The notes below the pieces were generated by a model, which had not been told where the DNA came from, did not search any database, and saw nothing but the letters and a program-made list of their open reading frames with translations. The translations under genes were made by a program, and so were the position numbers. Of a DNA stretch of 64,000 nt, positions 12,801 to 26,200 are shown in pieces. Source of the stretch: Amia ocellicauda (lineage: Eukaryota > Chordata > Actinopteri > Amiiformes > Amiidae); the NCBI RefSeq assembly GCF_036373705.1, contig NC_089867.1:20083823-20147822 (forward strand). The letters run 5' to 3'. Position 1 is the first letter of the stretch. Each line of letters opens with the position of its first letter.

Positions 12801-14150
12801 TTTGCTTCAAAACAGAATCAATTCTTCTAGGTACACTTGCACTAAGTCAGGGATTTTGTAGGCATATAGTCAGGCGTATGATTAAACAATTATACCAAAC
12901 AGGTGCTAATGATCATCAATTCAATATGTAGGTTGAAACACAATCATTAACTGAAACAGAAACAGCTGTGTAGGAGGAATAAAACTGGGTGAGGAACTCA
13001 GCTAACAAGGTGAGGTTGCTGAAGACATACACCATGGCAAGACTGAGCACAGCAACAAGACACAAGGTAGGTATACTGCATCAGCAAGGTCTCTCCCAGG
13101 CAGAAATTTCAAGGCAGACAGAGGTTTTGAAGAAGCACAAAGAAACAGGTAATGTTGAGAACCGCAGACGCAGTGGTCGGCCAAGGAAACTTACTGCAGC
13201 AGATGAAAGACACATCATGCTTACTTCCCTTCACAATCGAAAGATGTCCAGCAGTGCCATCAGCTCAGAATTGGCAGAAAACAGTGGGACCCTGGCACAC
13301 CCATCTACTGTCCGGAGAAGTCTGGTCAGAAGTGGCCTTCATGAAAGATTTGCAACCAAAAAGCCAAACCTTCGACGTGGAAACAAGGCCAAGCGACTAA
13401 ACTATGCACGAAAACACAGGAACTGGGGTGCAGAAAAATGGCAGCAGGTGCTCTGGACTGATGAGTCAAAATTTTAAATATCTGGCTGTAGCAGAAGGCA
13501 GTTTGTTCACTGAAGGGCTGGAGAGCGGTACACAAATGAGTGTCTGCAGGCAACAGTGAAGCATGGTGGAAGTTCCTTGCAAGTTTGGGGCTGCATTTCT
13601 GCAAATGGAGTTGGGGATTTGGTCAGAATTAATGGTCTCCTCAATGCTGAGAAGTACAGGCAGATACTTATCCATCATGGAGGCATCTGATTAGATCCAA
13701 ATTTATTCTGCAGCATGACAATGACCCCAAACATACAGCGAAAGTCACTAAGAACTATCTTCAGCGTAATCAAGAACAAGGAGTCCTGGAAGTGATGGTA
13801 TTGTCCCCACAGAGCCCTGATCACAATATCATCGAGTCTGTCTGGGATTACATGAAGACAGAAGCAACTGAGGCTGCCTAAATCCACAGAAGAACTGTGG
13901 TTAGTTCTCCAAGATGTTTGGGCCGACCTACCTGCCGAGTTCCTTCAAAAACTGTGTGCAAGTGTACCTAGAAGAACTGATGCTGTTTTGAAAGCAAAGG
14001 GTGGTCACACCAAATACTGATTTGATTTAGATTTTTCTTCTGTTCACTCACTTTGCATTTAGTTAATTGATACAAATAATCTATTAACATGTCTATTTTT
14101 GAAAGCATTCTTACATTTTTTCACACCTGCCTAAAACTTTTGCACAGTAC

Positions 14151-14211
<61 letters not shown>

Positions 14212-17200
14212 CCTCAGTCATAGATTAAATCTGTTTATTTTAAAATAGAATAATTTCAATCTTAAACTTTAAAGTATGCATTTTCCACTTGCAATCAAGC
14301 TGATATCTGAACAAAGCTATGGATTCCTTTGTCACCCATTCACAACTGTGATAAACCCAACTGCTGTGTTTAATTACAGAATTGGGCAGAGCTTTACTTT
14401 TATTAGCAAGATGTCTGGGGGGTACAGGATGAGAACAACCAGGTTTCAAGACCCAAGTGGAGCCATATTGTGCTTCTGGAGTTGGGAGGAGACAGACTCA
14501 CGATTGCAGGTCTTGCTCCGTATGTGGTCGGACAGCTCCTCTTTGGGCAGGGCCTCGGTGCAGCGCTGACACTGGGCAAAGCTGCTTTTTTTGTCACATT
14601 CAGTCAACAAGTGCTCAATCAGGCTGGCTATCTCGACTACCTGGAAAATATTCAAACATGCTGTAATTTTAGTTTAGTGTATTACATAAACATAGATTAT
14701 TATTAGATTTTTTTATATTATAAGATTAGTTTATTGTTTTGCATGAATATAGACGTTGACAAGAGAGGGAACAGTGGCACAAGGAGGAGTCGTGCAACAT
14801 TTCCATACCATATAGCTGTGGATTGCTAATCTATGGATTTCATGATGTGACTGACCTGGAATGTTTCATTGAACCTCATAGGATGACATCAGCATTACGA
14901 AATGTTGCACAACCAACCCTTAAAGAGCGATCATCAATCCCAAAAGAAGGATCACCATTGTTAAGAGTCGAAACCAAACTATAAATCATAGAGGAACTTT
15001 TTCAGCATGACATCAAGCAGAAAACGAAAAAAATGGGCACATCTTAAGATAAACAAAACCCCTACTGTTACTTGAAATGCCTCTTATACTGTAATTGTCT
15101 TTTTAGGTATGGTAATCAGATTCAGTTCTCAGCTAAAGCAGCAAAAAGGAAGCTAGACTGGACTGTCCCATGTCGGAGAGAAAGGAGATGACCTGCTTGC
15201 AGTGATCACAGCGTCTCAGCATCGGACAGTGCTTCCAGTAATGCAAATCCAGGCCTTCCTCTGTGAAAGAGTCATCCTTCTCACCACAAAATATGCATAG
15301 GCTGCAATGGAAAACAAAATGGTATGTTCTCTATGGCGATCTAAATGCAATGTTTGATCATTAGCAAAAGAAAGGAAAACTAAAGTACATTAGTCAGAAA
15401 ATGATTCAATATTTTGTGGATGCATTTAGTCTTAAATTCAAATAATTATTGAACGCCTTACTGTACAAATCATTGCAACAAATAATTCAGTACCACTCGG
15501 GATAACTGCTGTATTAGAGTTACTTACTAAAAAGACCAAGGAAAACTGATGACTTTCAGAATGCCTATTGGAGCTAAACAAGGGGGATCATATACAAACA
15601 CTATTGCGAACTTGCTGAATTTAGATATCCTCATAGCTTGAAGGGAACAGTTGCCAGGGCTACATTTTTCTTTTCTTTTTGTAAAAATGAATAAGAGCTA
15701 TAATGCGATACAAAATGACGCTAAGAAATCTAAATGTTTTGATGGGTAGAAAATATCTCTGACAAACAGACAACAAGTAATACTGATATCATTTTTAATT
15801 GATTAAGAATTAAAAGAAGCTTACTTGTCTAGGTAATTTGCCACTGAAGATTGATCATCCCCTGTGTCTGGGGACTGGGCAGGGGGGGGTTTCTTAACAC
15901 CTGTAATGCCTGGATAAAACGGCAGAGTTACAACAATACTGATCAACTGAAGCCACTGTGAGGACAATGTGAAGCAGCACAGCATATTAAAGAAGCCTTG
16001 TAATTAGGGCAGCGCCTGACCTATTTGTCTGTGTACAAACTGCAAAAATACATATTATATTTAATTTAGAAAGAAAAAATAATCCATTCAAGTTGAAAGC
16101 TCAACTGTTTCAATTTTATTTTTTTTGTAGGTCAAACTTACACATTACTTATGTTTTATACTTTCACCATTACACCTGAAATCCATTCCAAAGTACATAC
16201 CTGTTTTAATGGCTTTATGAGTTTCCTTCTCCTTCGCCTTACTCTTCTCCTTCCCCTAATCAAAACAAAAATGACATAGTCATCAGTTTAGGGTGAAATA
16301 TCTCTTCATAGAAAGACAATCACAAAACAATTAATTTGGAAACATTCAGTTACATGAAATGGCAGACTGGCACATCCCTCAGTGAGTTGGTAATCTGATG
16401 CTGTAACTGAAGAAATCTTTAAACCAGGCACTGAATGACCCAGATGGGCAGAAGACTTGCACCACATCAATACGTTTAGAAGTCTGCACCATTCTCCTTA
16501 CAGGAGGCCTGCAACTCTTTAGTCTGCATATCAGTACATACTGCACACATTAAAAAGAGCACTGCGAAATTAAATGAAATTCAACTCGATTTCCACTAGT
16601 GACTAGGGAGAGCCTACCAAACTCCTTTTCATGGGCCCCCGCTGGACGGGAACCCAGGTTCACTGAGGTTGAAATGCCTGATAGACACATGAATAAGTAA
16701 ACGAGTCCAACAAAATAACGATTTTTTTGGTTGTAATGCAGCTGTTTGTAATGGCATCATGACCCACTCAGATTTGCAAGCTGTTCTCCATCTAAAATCC
16801 CCAGGTGGCGTACACACCTTGTCACTGGTGGAGATCTCCTTCAAGGCGGCCAGTTGATTCTGGAGAGCACGGATCTCCGCTTTCTTCTCTTTCTCCACCT
16901 CCTGCTTGGCAGCCTTCTTCAAAGTCTAAACCGGAACAACTTGACCCATTTAAATCAAGGCACTACATCCTTTAATTTCACACACCACCTTAAATCTTGG
17001 GAGAAATTTCCACAGGCCACACAATAAATGGAATCAATTAAGAAAGTAATTAGCTCATAAAAAAGGCTAATAACAATAACCACTTACTTAAAGAGGAACA
17101 TTTCTACTGAAGTAGTGCAGAGACCACTACATTACCAGCCAAGTTAAGATTCCACTATGGCTAAAAATCAAATGAACCACACGGCTGATTTCAAGAGCTA

Positions 17201-20200
17201 ACCAACCAGGCAGACTAGACATTTGTGTAGTGGTACAAACCACACATCCTTAGTTCAAACACATGAACAAGTGTCTTGCAAAAGTGTACACTGAACCTAT
17301 CTCAGATAATTGTTCATTGCACTCTCTGACTAATAATACCCTTTCAATTAATTGCATAAACCCCAGTAAAGTAAACAGAAATTAGGCCAACAAATAAGAT
17401 CTCTCTCCACCTTTGTTGGTATTGTTGTCTTTCCCACCTGATTTGTAGTTTGTGGATTTGTATGCATATAGAGGTCTCCTTTTGTCTGTTTGTACCTATA
17501 TTGGATTTGCTATTTTAATTTAAAAAATCTGTCAACAGTGGATTAATTTAAACTAAGTTTGAATATGATTAGGAGCGTAATAAACAATAACAGCAAATGC
17601 AAATGCACAAGCCGTTTCCTTTTTGAAGGGCAAGCCCAAATGCTGCAGACTGAGGGGACAACATAAGAAAATGCTTCTGCTTTACTAATGACTGAGGCAA
17701 CATATGTTTTAATTCTGAAAAGGCAAATAACTGTGAAAAGAAGGACATATTGCCAATGATTTCCCAACTGTTTTCTTGGGACTCTTCACAAAAAGGGCTG
17801 TAAAACCTGAATGTGGCAGGAACAGACTCACCTTGGTCTGTATCTCAGTGGGACGGCCGTCAATCTTGGCAAACCCCTCGAAGATGTTTTTGTAGAGGAT
17901 GTTCTTGCGAGTGTTGGCGTCGTCAGGAGGGAGGTATTCCAAAACAGCGCTCTTATGTTGGCGGTAGAGGATCTGGATTATCCTGGCTGCTGTTTCACGC
18001 ACCTCCGAGGCACTGTGCTCCAGGGCACCAGTAGCAAACTGCATAACAAAAACGTCACATCGTGTAAAGGCCTGAACAACAGCCATGTAAAGCACGCTGA
18101 AGTCTACTGAGTAGACCACCCCCAAAGAGGGAGAGAAATCTGTATTCATGAGAAATTTAGTCGAGGAAATAGAGAAAAGTGTAGCGGCTAATAGAAAATA
18201 GATGTTGCATAGAGAGAAAAGTTACATTTAAAATGTGGAACTGTAGTGTAAAAAACATATATGTATGAAGTCTATCAGGATTACAAGCAGGGGGGAATAA
18301 AAAGTTGTTCTGACATGATTTCTGGTGGGATATGAATCAGAATGAAATTATCCTATGAAAATTATATACTATATTTTAAGTGATTAATAGTATCTGGCCT
18401 CATTTAAAACACTGTTAAAACCTCTCAATTTTATGTATATATTTTTCCAAGGAAGTATAAGTATATAGTCTAAAATGAGATACACAGATCAGCTATCCTA
18501 ACTATCCACAGCAAAACAAAAAGCAGACAAAAATGAATGTATTAAATAATGATGTGCTACACACCCGTCTCTAGCCTGACTCAGAAGAGACAGAGACAGA
18601 CTGTCATTATTCCTCCACCTCTCTCCCCATTTCTCATTTTGATTACAGGAAATTCAATCACTCTTTCAGCTGGGCTGCAAACACCTCACCCAGGAATCCA
18701 AATAGTTATTAAACCAAGGCACTGGAAGTAACCCACTCCTGGACCTGAGAGCCAGTAATGTCTATGCAGAGCCAGCTTTTTAAAAGAGTGCCCATCATAA
18801 GGTTATAATAATTGTATCACTAGCTTTCCTGCCAACTTATTAAGATGTTCTGTGAAAACGTCAGAGCCCCTGATGCTATTATAAACTTAAAGAGACATTA
18901 CTGTAGGCCCCCAACGTCTCGTCCCTAGACACCAGTTTACAAATAAGAAAACTAACGAGTCCGTGTTCATTAACCTGTGACCCCCTTTCTTATCAAAAGC
19001 AATATTTAACACAAATGTCACTGACTTTACTCCTAGGGAAATCATTGGCTATGCAAATAAATAAATAAGATGAACACACACACTGCTCAAGTCTCAGAGA
19101 AGCCTTGAGTTTTAACAATTAACTTACATCCTAAAAACAAGCGCACTGAAATACTACCTAATGAAAACAAGCTTCTGCGGAAACTGTTGTAAACTGAAAG
19201 GGACAGCTAATCTCCAAACTCACTCTGTCAACATCTAGATAGTTTACACACAGATACTGTGTCGCACTTGGAGAATGGGGCAGGATTTCCGCAAAGTGGA
19301 GGGGTATATCGTATATGGTGTCCCAGACAGATTTGCTCAGTTTCAGTGACCTGAGAATCTGTTACACAACTGAAAAAGGACTTTAAGATCATTGTATTAA
19401 ATTTGGACACAGATCTTTGAAAAAATATATATTTTTAATAATGTTACCTTCTACACATTTATTTTAATGATGACCACGACAAATTATGAAATAAGCTTTG
19501 CCAGTCTTCCCAGCTGCAGTGATTAACAAAAGCTGTATTTTCTTGGGTAAATGTTGAATTTTGTCTACTATATTCTACACATGCCACATGTTTCTCTAGA
19601 AATGTGTCAATTCCAGTATTGTTTGTTTGATTAAAATAGACATTAAATGCTGCACAACCTCCCAGCAGGATTACATACAGCAGTGGTACAAACATATATT
19701 CAGAACAATTTCACAATGGATTAAAAGAAAGTAAAAATACAGACAGTTCTGGCCCTAGCATTGAAAAAGTACAATACGATAATTGTACAGAATGTGCATC
19801 AGGTATTACTTTAATCCTTGATTAATCTGTTCCACTCCCGCCCTGTAAGCACTGTAACAGACTCACCACAGCTCAGTGGAAAATCAGTCAGGTTGAGCAT
19901 CCAGGACTTATGAGCATTAACTGATTATGACTACTGACTGACAACAGACTGTTAGACAGGAGGACTGCTGGACACTCGTCTGAAACAGTGTCGTTCTAAG
20001 TACTATTAATTTAGCCAGGGAATTAACCCACTGGGACATGTGCCTTATTCTCACAGGGGGGTCTTCTGGTCACCTGTGAGTAACAGCAGGAAATTCTGAA
20101 TTGCACATTCAACATGACAGAGACCAAGGTGAACGCTAGGTCATAGACTGACACAGGAAAGCTCAGAGAAAACCCTGAGGGCTCTGCAGTCCTTACCTGC

Positions 20201-23200
20201 ATGACATTGTCCAGGGTGAATCCGGAGCCGTCCGTGCCAAGATCCTCCAGCAGCTTCTCCAGCAGCTCCACGTGGCTGAGGGCCAGGCGGCTTGGCGTGC
20301 TGGGCTTCATAGTCTTCACCAGCTCAGTGGGCACCATCTGCAGGGCCTTGACCTCTTTAAACAGGGCCATTTCCTACAGATGGGGCGAAACACAGGACAG
20401 GCCGTGACATCAGTGACCCGGCTGTGCGTGTATGTCACTGGCCTGCTTATAAAACGGTGGCACCGTGGCCTCTTGCATCTCTGGTACGTCTGTGTTCAAG
20501 GAGGGGGCTTCCTGCTCTCAAAGATATGATATATTCTACTTCAAGATAAAATTGCCATTATAACTGGTAATCCTAGGGGGAAAGGGACCCAGTAAAAGAA
20601 AAAAAAAAGACCAAAAATAGAATAAATCTTTTGCATATTCCAGGATACTCCTAGATAGATGTAAAATGGATAGATAAGTAGCCTATCTTTGCTGTAGTCT
20701 CCCCTTCCCCCACCATAAAGCCTTCAAATCTAAAACAAATCCCACCACCTGATGAGCAGAGCACACTTTGAGACTGGAGTGGAGAATACTTAGGAATCAA
20801 TAGCAGGCTTTAATCTGATTGTGATAAACTGTAGACGGTGCTTAACGGATGACCAAGGCTAAATGAACCAGACTAACTCAGTTATTTAGCTTTTTATCCC
20901 CCTTGAGCACTTTTTATTAGAGGGTATATTCCAGGTATAAAAATACATACATTTGCAACTTCAGTCGTTTCAGAATCTACTCCTTCGACTTGATTTTATA
21001 TTTTTTATTCCAAAGTGCCAAAACATGACTCAGTTTCATGCCGTTTATTTGCTTATAAAGTTTAATGAAGTAATACATTACCAACCAGGAGGAAATTGAG
21101 AAGGGCATTACACAATACCTGACCTGTTTCGTCTTATATGCCTTTATATGCGCAGAAAGTGAGGGGCTTCAGTTTTATAACAAGGGATAATTGTTAATCA
21201 GCCTGATCTGAAATGTGGTACATCTACACCAGGCCGTTTACATTGTGACAATTACCAGTGGGCTCAAGACCCAGTCAGAGTGGTTTGTTTCAGGCAATTA
21301 GAAGCCCCTTCCTCTGCTGTCCACACTGCTCTTCAAAGATCCAAAGACTTTATTTCAAATGAAAGTGCACGCTTAAATTCTATTAAAAAAAATAAATGCA
21401 GAGTCAGCCAGAAAGCAATGCCACACAGGAATAGTAACTCAGGCCAGGGATGGTTAAAACACAAACTAAAGAGCAGTTGTGAAATAGAAAAAGGTTTATG
21501 CCTTTTTTATTGATTTGATTACATTTCTACTTTACATAAACCAGTGTCTTGGCTTATATCAGATTAAAAAACAATTAATCCCATTCCCCACACAGAAAAT
21601 TCTTTCAACGTTTGCTCAGTTTCAATACGAACTTACGCGCCTTACTGCAGGAATAAACGACAGTCTGACTCGAGACATTTCAAATAAACCAGAAGCCATG
21701 ATTCAGTATTGAGATGACAGCAGCGGTGAGGGAAGTGTGTTCCCCATTACGTGTGCGACTTCTGTTCCAGCCATTCAGACTAGTGATCTAAAGCCTCTCC
21801 TCAAGAAGCACAACTCAGAGCTATAATTTGAATTTTGGGACAAAATATGAAGATGACTCAAACTTTAATGGTGTGTGCCAGAAGTCTGTCATGGAAGAAA
21901 GCCCTTAATTTCCATCAGTAATGCAGCTTTACTGGTATCCTGTGTGTGTTGGGAGGGACTCCCCTGGTGCTCCCAGAGGAGGCTGTAGTATACACACACA
22001 TACTGCCATATTGTTCTCAGAGCTGGCTCTAATGCAAAGCCCTGTATGTGGAGCTGATTTGAAAGGCTGCTGCCAGCTTACTACAACATAGAGTTTGTTA
22101 GGCAACTGTAGGCACTTTTCTGTACGACAGGAAAACACCCAAACAGCTCCAAGACTGGAGAACTATGCAGCTTTTGAATGTCCTTCAACATTAGGGTTTG
22201 GCAAGTTTGCATTCACCATAGTAACTCTTTTGTATATTGCAAATCTCTTGAATAATGAAGCAAACAAACAAAAAATAAATACATGAAATATATTGGTGTC
22301 ATTTTGATATTTCTTAGTAAATACCACCATATGCAGCAGGATTCCTGGAACTCTAGAAGGCAAAATAACGTATTTTGTTTCAAATACGGGAAAGAAAAAG
22401 ACAGTATAAGCATCGAAAAACACGTTGCAGCTCTGCTTTGCTGGGCTTTGAAACGTAACCCAGGGTTTCACTGATACCTGAAAGTGTCAGAATCTTTAAA
22501 AATAACAAATAAAGAAGTAGATGAAGTTTTGCTGATGCTCAGTGAAACTGCTTCAAATGTTTAATATGAGACTTGGATTTTGTTTGCCAGAGGATTCTTG
22601 GTTTAACTTAATGGACACCTGCCATAGCTGCAATTCGCAAGGGACGGGTGGGTCAAGCTTCTGATTTAATCTGAGCCTTAGTCAGAACTGCATTAAAAAC
22701 TCACTAATTTAAAGATAGATTATCTTTTTTACCATAAGATAAGTGTTCAGTTCACCATTGTCTGGTGTTCCTTACCTGGACGAACTGCATTGCCGCAATG
22801 CGAAGGCGGGTAGCAGGGTCTCCAGTTCTGGCAATCAGGTTTGGCCAGGTGCGCTCCAAGCAGTGGCTGGTCTCCACTCGACCCAGCTTGTGTTTGGGGA
22901 TAAACTGGGTTAGGATCATCTTCAGCAGCTTCAGAGAGGCTTGAAACACCTTGAAAGAGCAGCATAGAGAGGACTGTCAAACTCCTGACTGCCTTCTGAC
23001 TATTCTGTTTTCAGATTCACGACACAACACAGTTCAATTTAAACCATACACTGATCAGCCATAACATTATGACCACCTGCCTAATATTGTGTAGGTCCCA
23101 AAACAGCCCTGGCCCATTGAGGCATGGACTCCACTAGACCTCTGAAGGTGTGCTGTGGTATCTGGCACCAAGACATTAGCAGCAGATCCTTTAAGTCCTG

Positions 23201-26200
23201 TAAGTTGCGAGGTGGGGCCTCCATGGATCGGACTTGTTTGTCCAGCACATCCCACAGATGCTCGATTGGACTGAGATCTGGGGAATTTGGAGGCCAAGTC
23301 AACACCTGGAACTCGTGATTCATCAGACCAGGCCACCTTCTTCCATTGCTCCGTGGTCCAGTTCTGATGCTCACGTGCCCATTGTAGGTGCTTTCGGCAG
23401 TGGACAGGGCTCAGCATGGGCACCCTGACTGGTCTGCGGCTACGCAGCCCCATATGCAACAAACTGCAATGCACTGTGTGTTCTGACACCTTTCTATCAG
23501 ACCCAGCATTAACTTTTTCAGCAATTTGAGCTACAGTAGCTTGTCTGTTGGATCGGACTATACTTGCCAGCCTTTGCTCCCCATGTACATCAATGAGCCT
23601 TGGCTGCCCATGACCCTGTCGCCGGTTCACCGCTTTTCCTTCCTTGGACCACTTTTGATAGGTACTGACCACTGCAGACCGGGAACACCCCACAAGAGCT
23701 GCAGTTCTGGAGATGCTCTGACACAGTCGTCTAGCCATCACAATTTGGCCCATGACCAAAGTTGCTCAGATCCTTACGCTTGCTGATCTTTCCTGCTTCT
23801 AACACATCAACTTTGAGGACAAATGTTCACTTGCTGCCTAATATATCCCACCCACTGACAGGTGCCATGATAACGAGATTATCAGTGTTATGCACTTCAC
23901 CTGTCAGTGGTCATAATGTTATGGCTGATCGGTGTATAGTGTAATGTAATGTGAATAATAAAACAATTATGAATAAAATGAGTACAAATTTAAGTACAGA
24001 GAAGAAATGCAAAATTCAAGAAAACTACAACCATCTCTATATGTATGATGTGACTTAATTGGGTAACAAACTGAGGGTTTTGGAGAGATTGCCTCCCTGT
24101 AAGAGAGCATTGAACTCCCTGCCCTGTAGCCACACAAAGTCCCTTTCTGGTGTTTCAAGAAAATGTCAAGGTATAACTGAGCGTAACCAGATTTGCTTTT
24201 GTCTATTATTACTACAATGTAGTACAAGACAGTTAATTAAAATGGGAGGTTTTCCTTTGTTGTAAAAAGACAGCATCCTTATTCCCGATGTTGCAAAACA
24301 TTTGTGTTACTGAAACACATTTGTGTAGAGCCGTTGGGAATGTCTCTGGTACTTTACCTATATTATTCAGAGGGCTAAGCCGGCATGCACACTGCCTGTA
24401 AATCAGCCGGACCGTGAACACGAACCTATTTCAGTGGCCTTCCGAGGAATTTGTAAAGTAAGACGAGCTAATTAATCAGCATGCGGACAGCAAGACAATA
24501 ACAAACTATACATTACACACAGAGGAACAAACATGGCCTTTACGTGAAGGAATGGACAGCTTTAAACGAGGGCTGAATCTCCACCTGCAAAAGGGATTCG
24601 TACCAGAGCACTAGTGTGTTAGGAAAGACATGAATAGCACACGTCCTTTGTGTAGCGCTATTTAACATGACAAAGATGCAGCTTCACAGAGAGAATTGGA
24701 GGAGAGGGGCCCAGCCTGGCCTGAGCTTCCTCGGGGGACTGTAAAGGCACAAATTCCCTGGTGGTAAGACAGCACCGCAGTTACCCTGGTTACTGCACTG
24801 TGAGAAAACGTCGGCCCTGCTTTACCTCATTATTTCATGTAATAAGAAGATCTGCAGACAGTTAGCTTCTATTTTAGGCACTGATGTAAATATTACCGGA
24901 TTACTGAAGTGCTAATTGTTGTTGTTCAGAACAGTTACAGATGTTGGTTTGTTATCCTATAAAAACAATGCACAGACAAGGATAGGAATAGATTTTAAAC
25001 CAACTCTAACAAGTTGTCAGGGGGACTTTTATGTAATCACAAATTTACTGGGGACTCTAATCCCAACCATAGCCCAGACTAAAACATAACCCAAATTTAA
25101 TCACTTAACGTGACTCAAATTAATATGTTAAGTATTACCGTAAGACAATTTCTTCAGTGATCTGTAACCCTACATAAAAAAAAAAAATTGGATGGATCAA
25201 TGCATGTATAACTTTTAATTGGCCTAACACCCACATAATATTCAGTCTTTATTCTGAACTTATATATGTATTTTATACTGCAGAACTGTGACAAATGGAG
25301 AGACTTGATGCAATACACTGATGCATTACATCATTACCTCAATTGAGAACCTAACAATAGCCTGAAGCACAAACCCATTCCACACTGAAATTTGAAGCTA
25401 TGTCATAGAACTCTACACACCATTGAGTTAACTCATTAGAAAGGGAATCTTAAAGGAAGATATTGTTTTACACTCCTAACTTTGTAATATAGCACTAGCA
25501 CACTAGTGAACGCATGGCCATCACAGCAAAATTAAATCAGTGGTGACAGGACACTACTGTCAAACATGTAACAACAAACACTGGGGGTCAGGGTGTCTGT
25601 CAGAGAAACAAACACCAACAAGGAGGGAGGCATGCCTCTTTTGGTAGAAGAGCATATAAAATATTGTCACATTATTACTTACTGATGACACCTTGTCCAC
25701 GAGGCCCTTCCTGACCAGAAACACAGCTGCGCGCACCATGGATTTCAGATCGTCTTTAGGCATTCCTGCTGGAGCCTCCATTAGCTTTTTATACACAGCC
25801 AACAGCGCATCCTCACGGTAAGACCAAGTCTTCGAGTAAGCTCCTGCCACCTGGAATATAGGGCATTGGACCCTCACAATTCAGAACAGTACTGGAGTAT
25901 AGGGCATAGGACCACCACAATTCACAACAGTACTTCAGGCAATAAACAATGGATCTGGCCTCATAAACAGAGAATATGTGCAGAACATGTACGTATTGAT
26001 TTTAGGTTGCTACGTGATGTTGTTAGACATTTTAAGCTAGGGGACAATAAAAGTACTAATAAAGTAAGGATGAACAGCAGGGGTGCCCAAACTTTTTTAT
26101 CATGAGAGCTACTTTTTGTAATGATCTCCTCCGGCGATCTCTGGTGCCATGAGGTGGTGATGACGGTCCTCAGTCCCATGGGTGTTGATGGTAATTTGGC

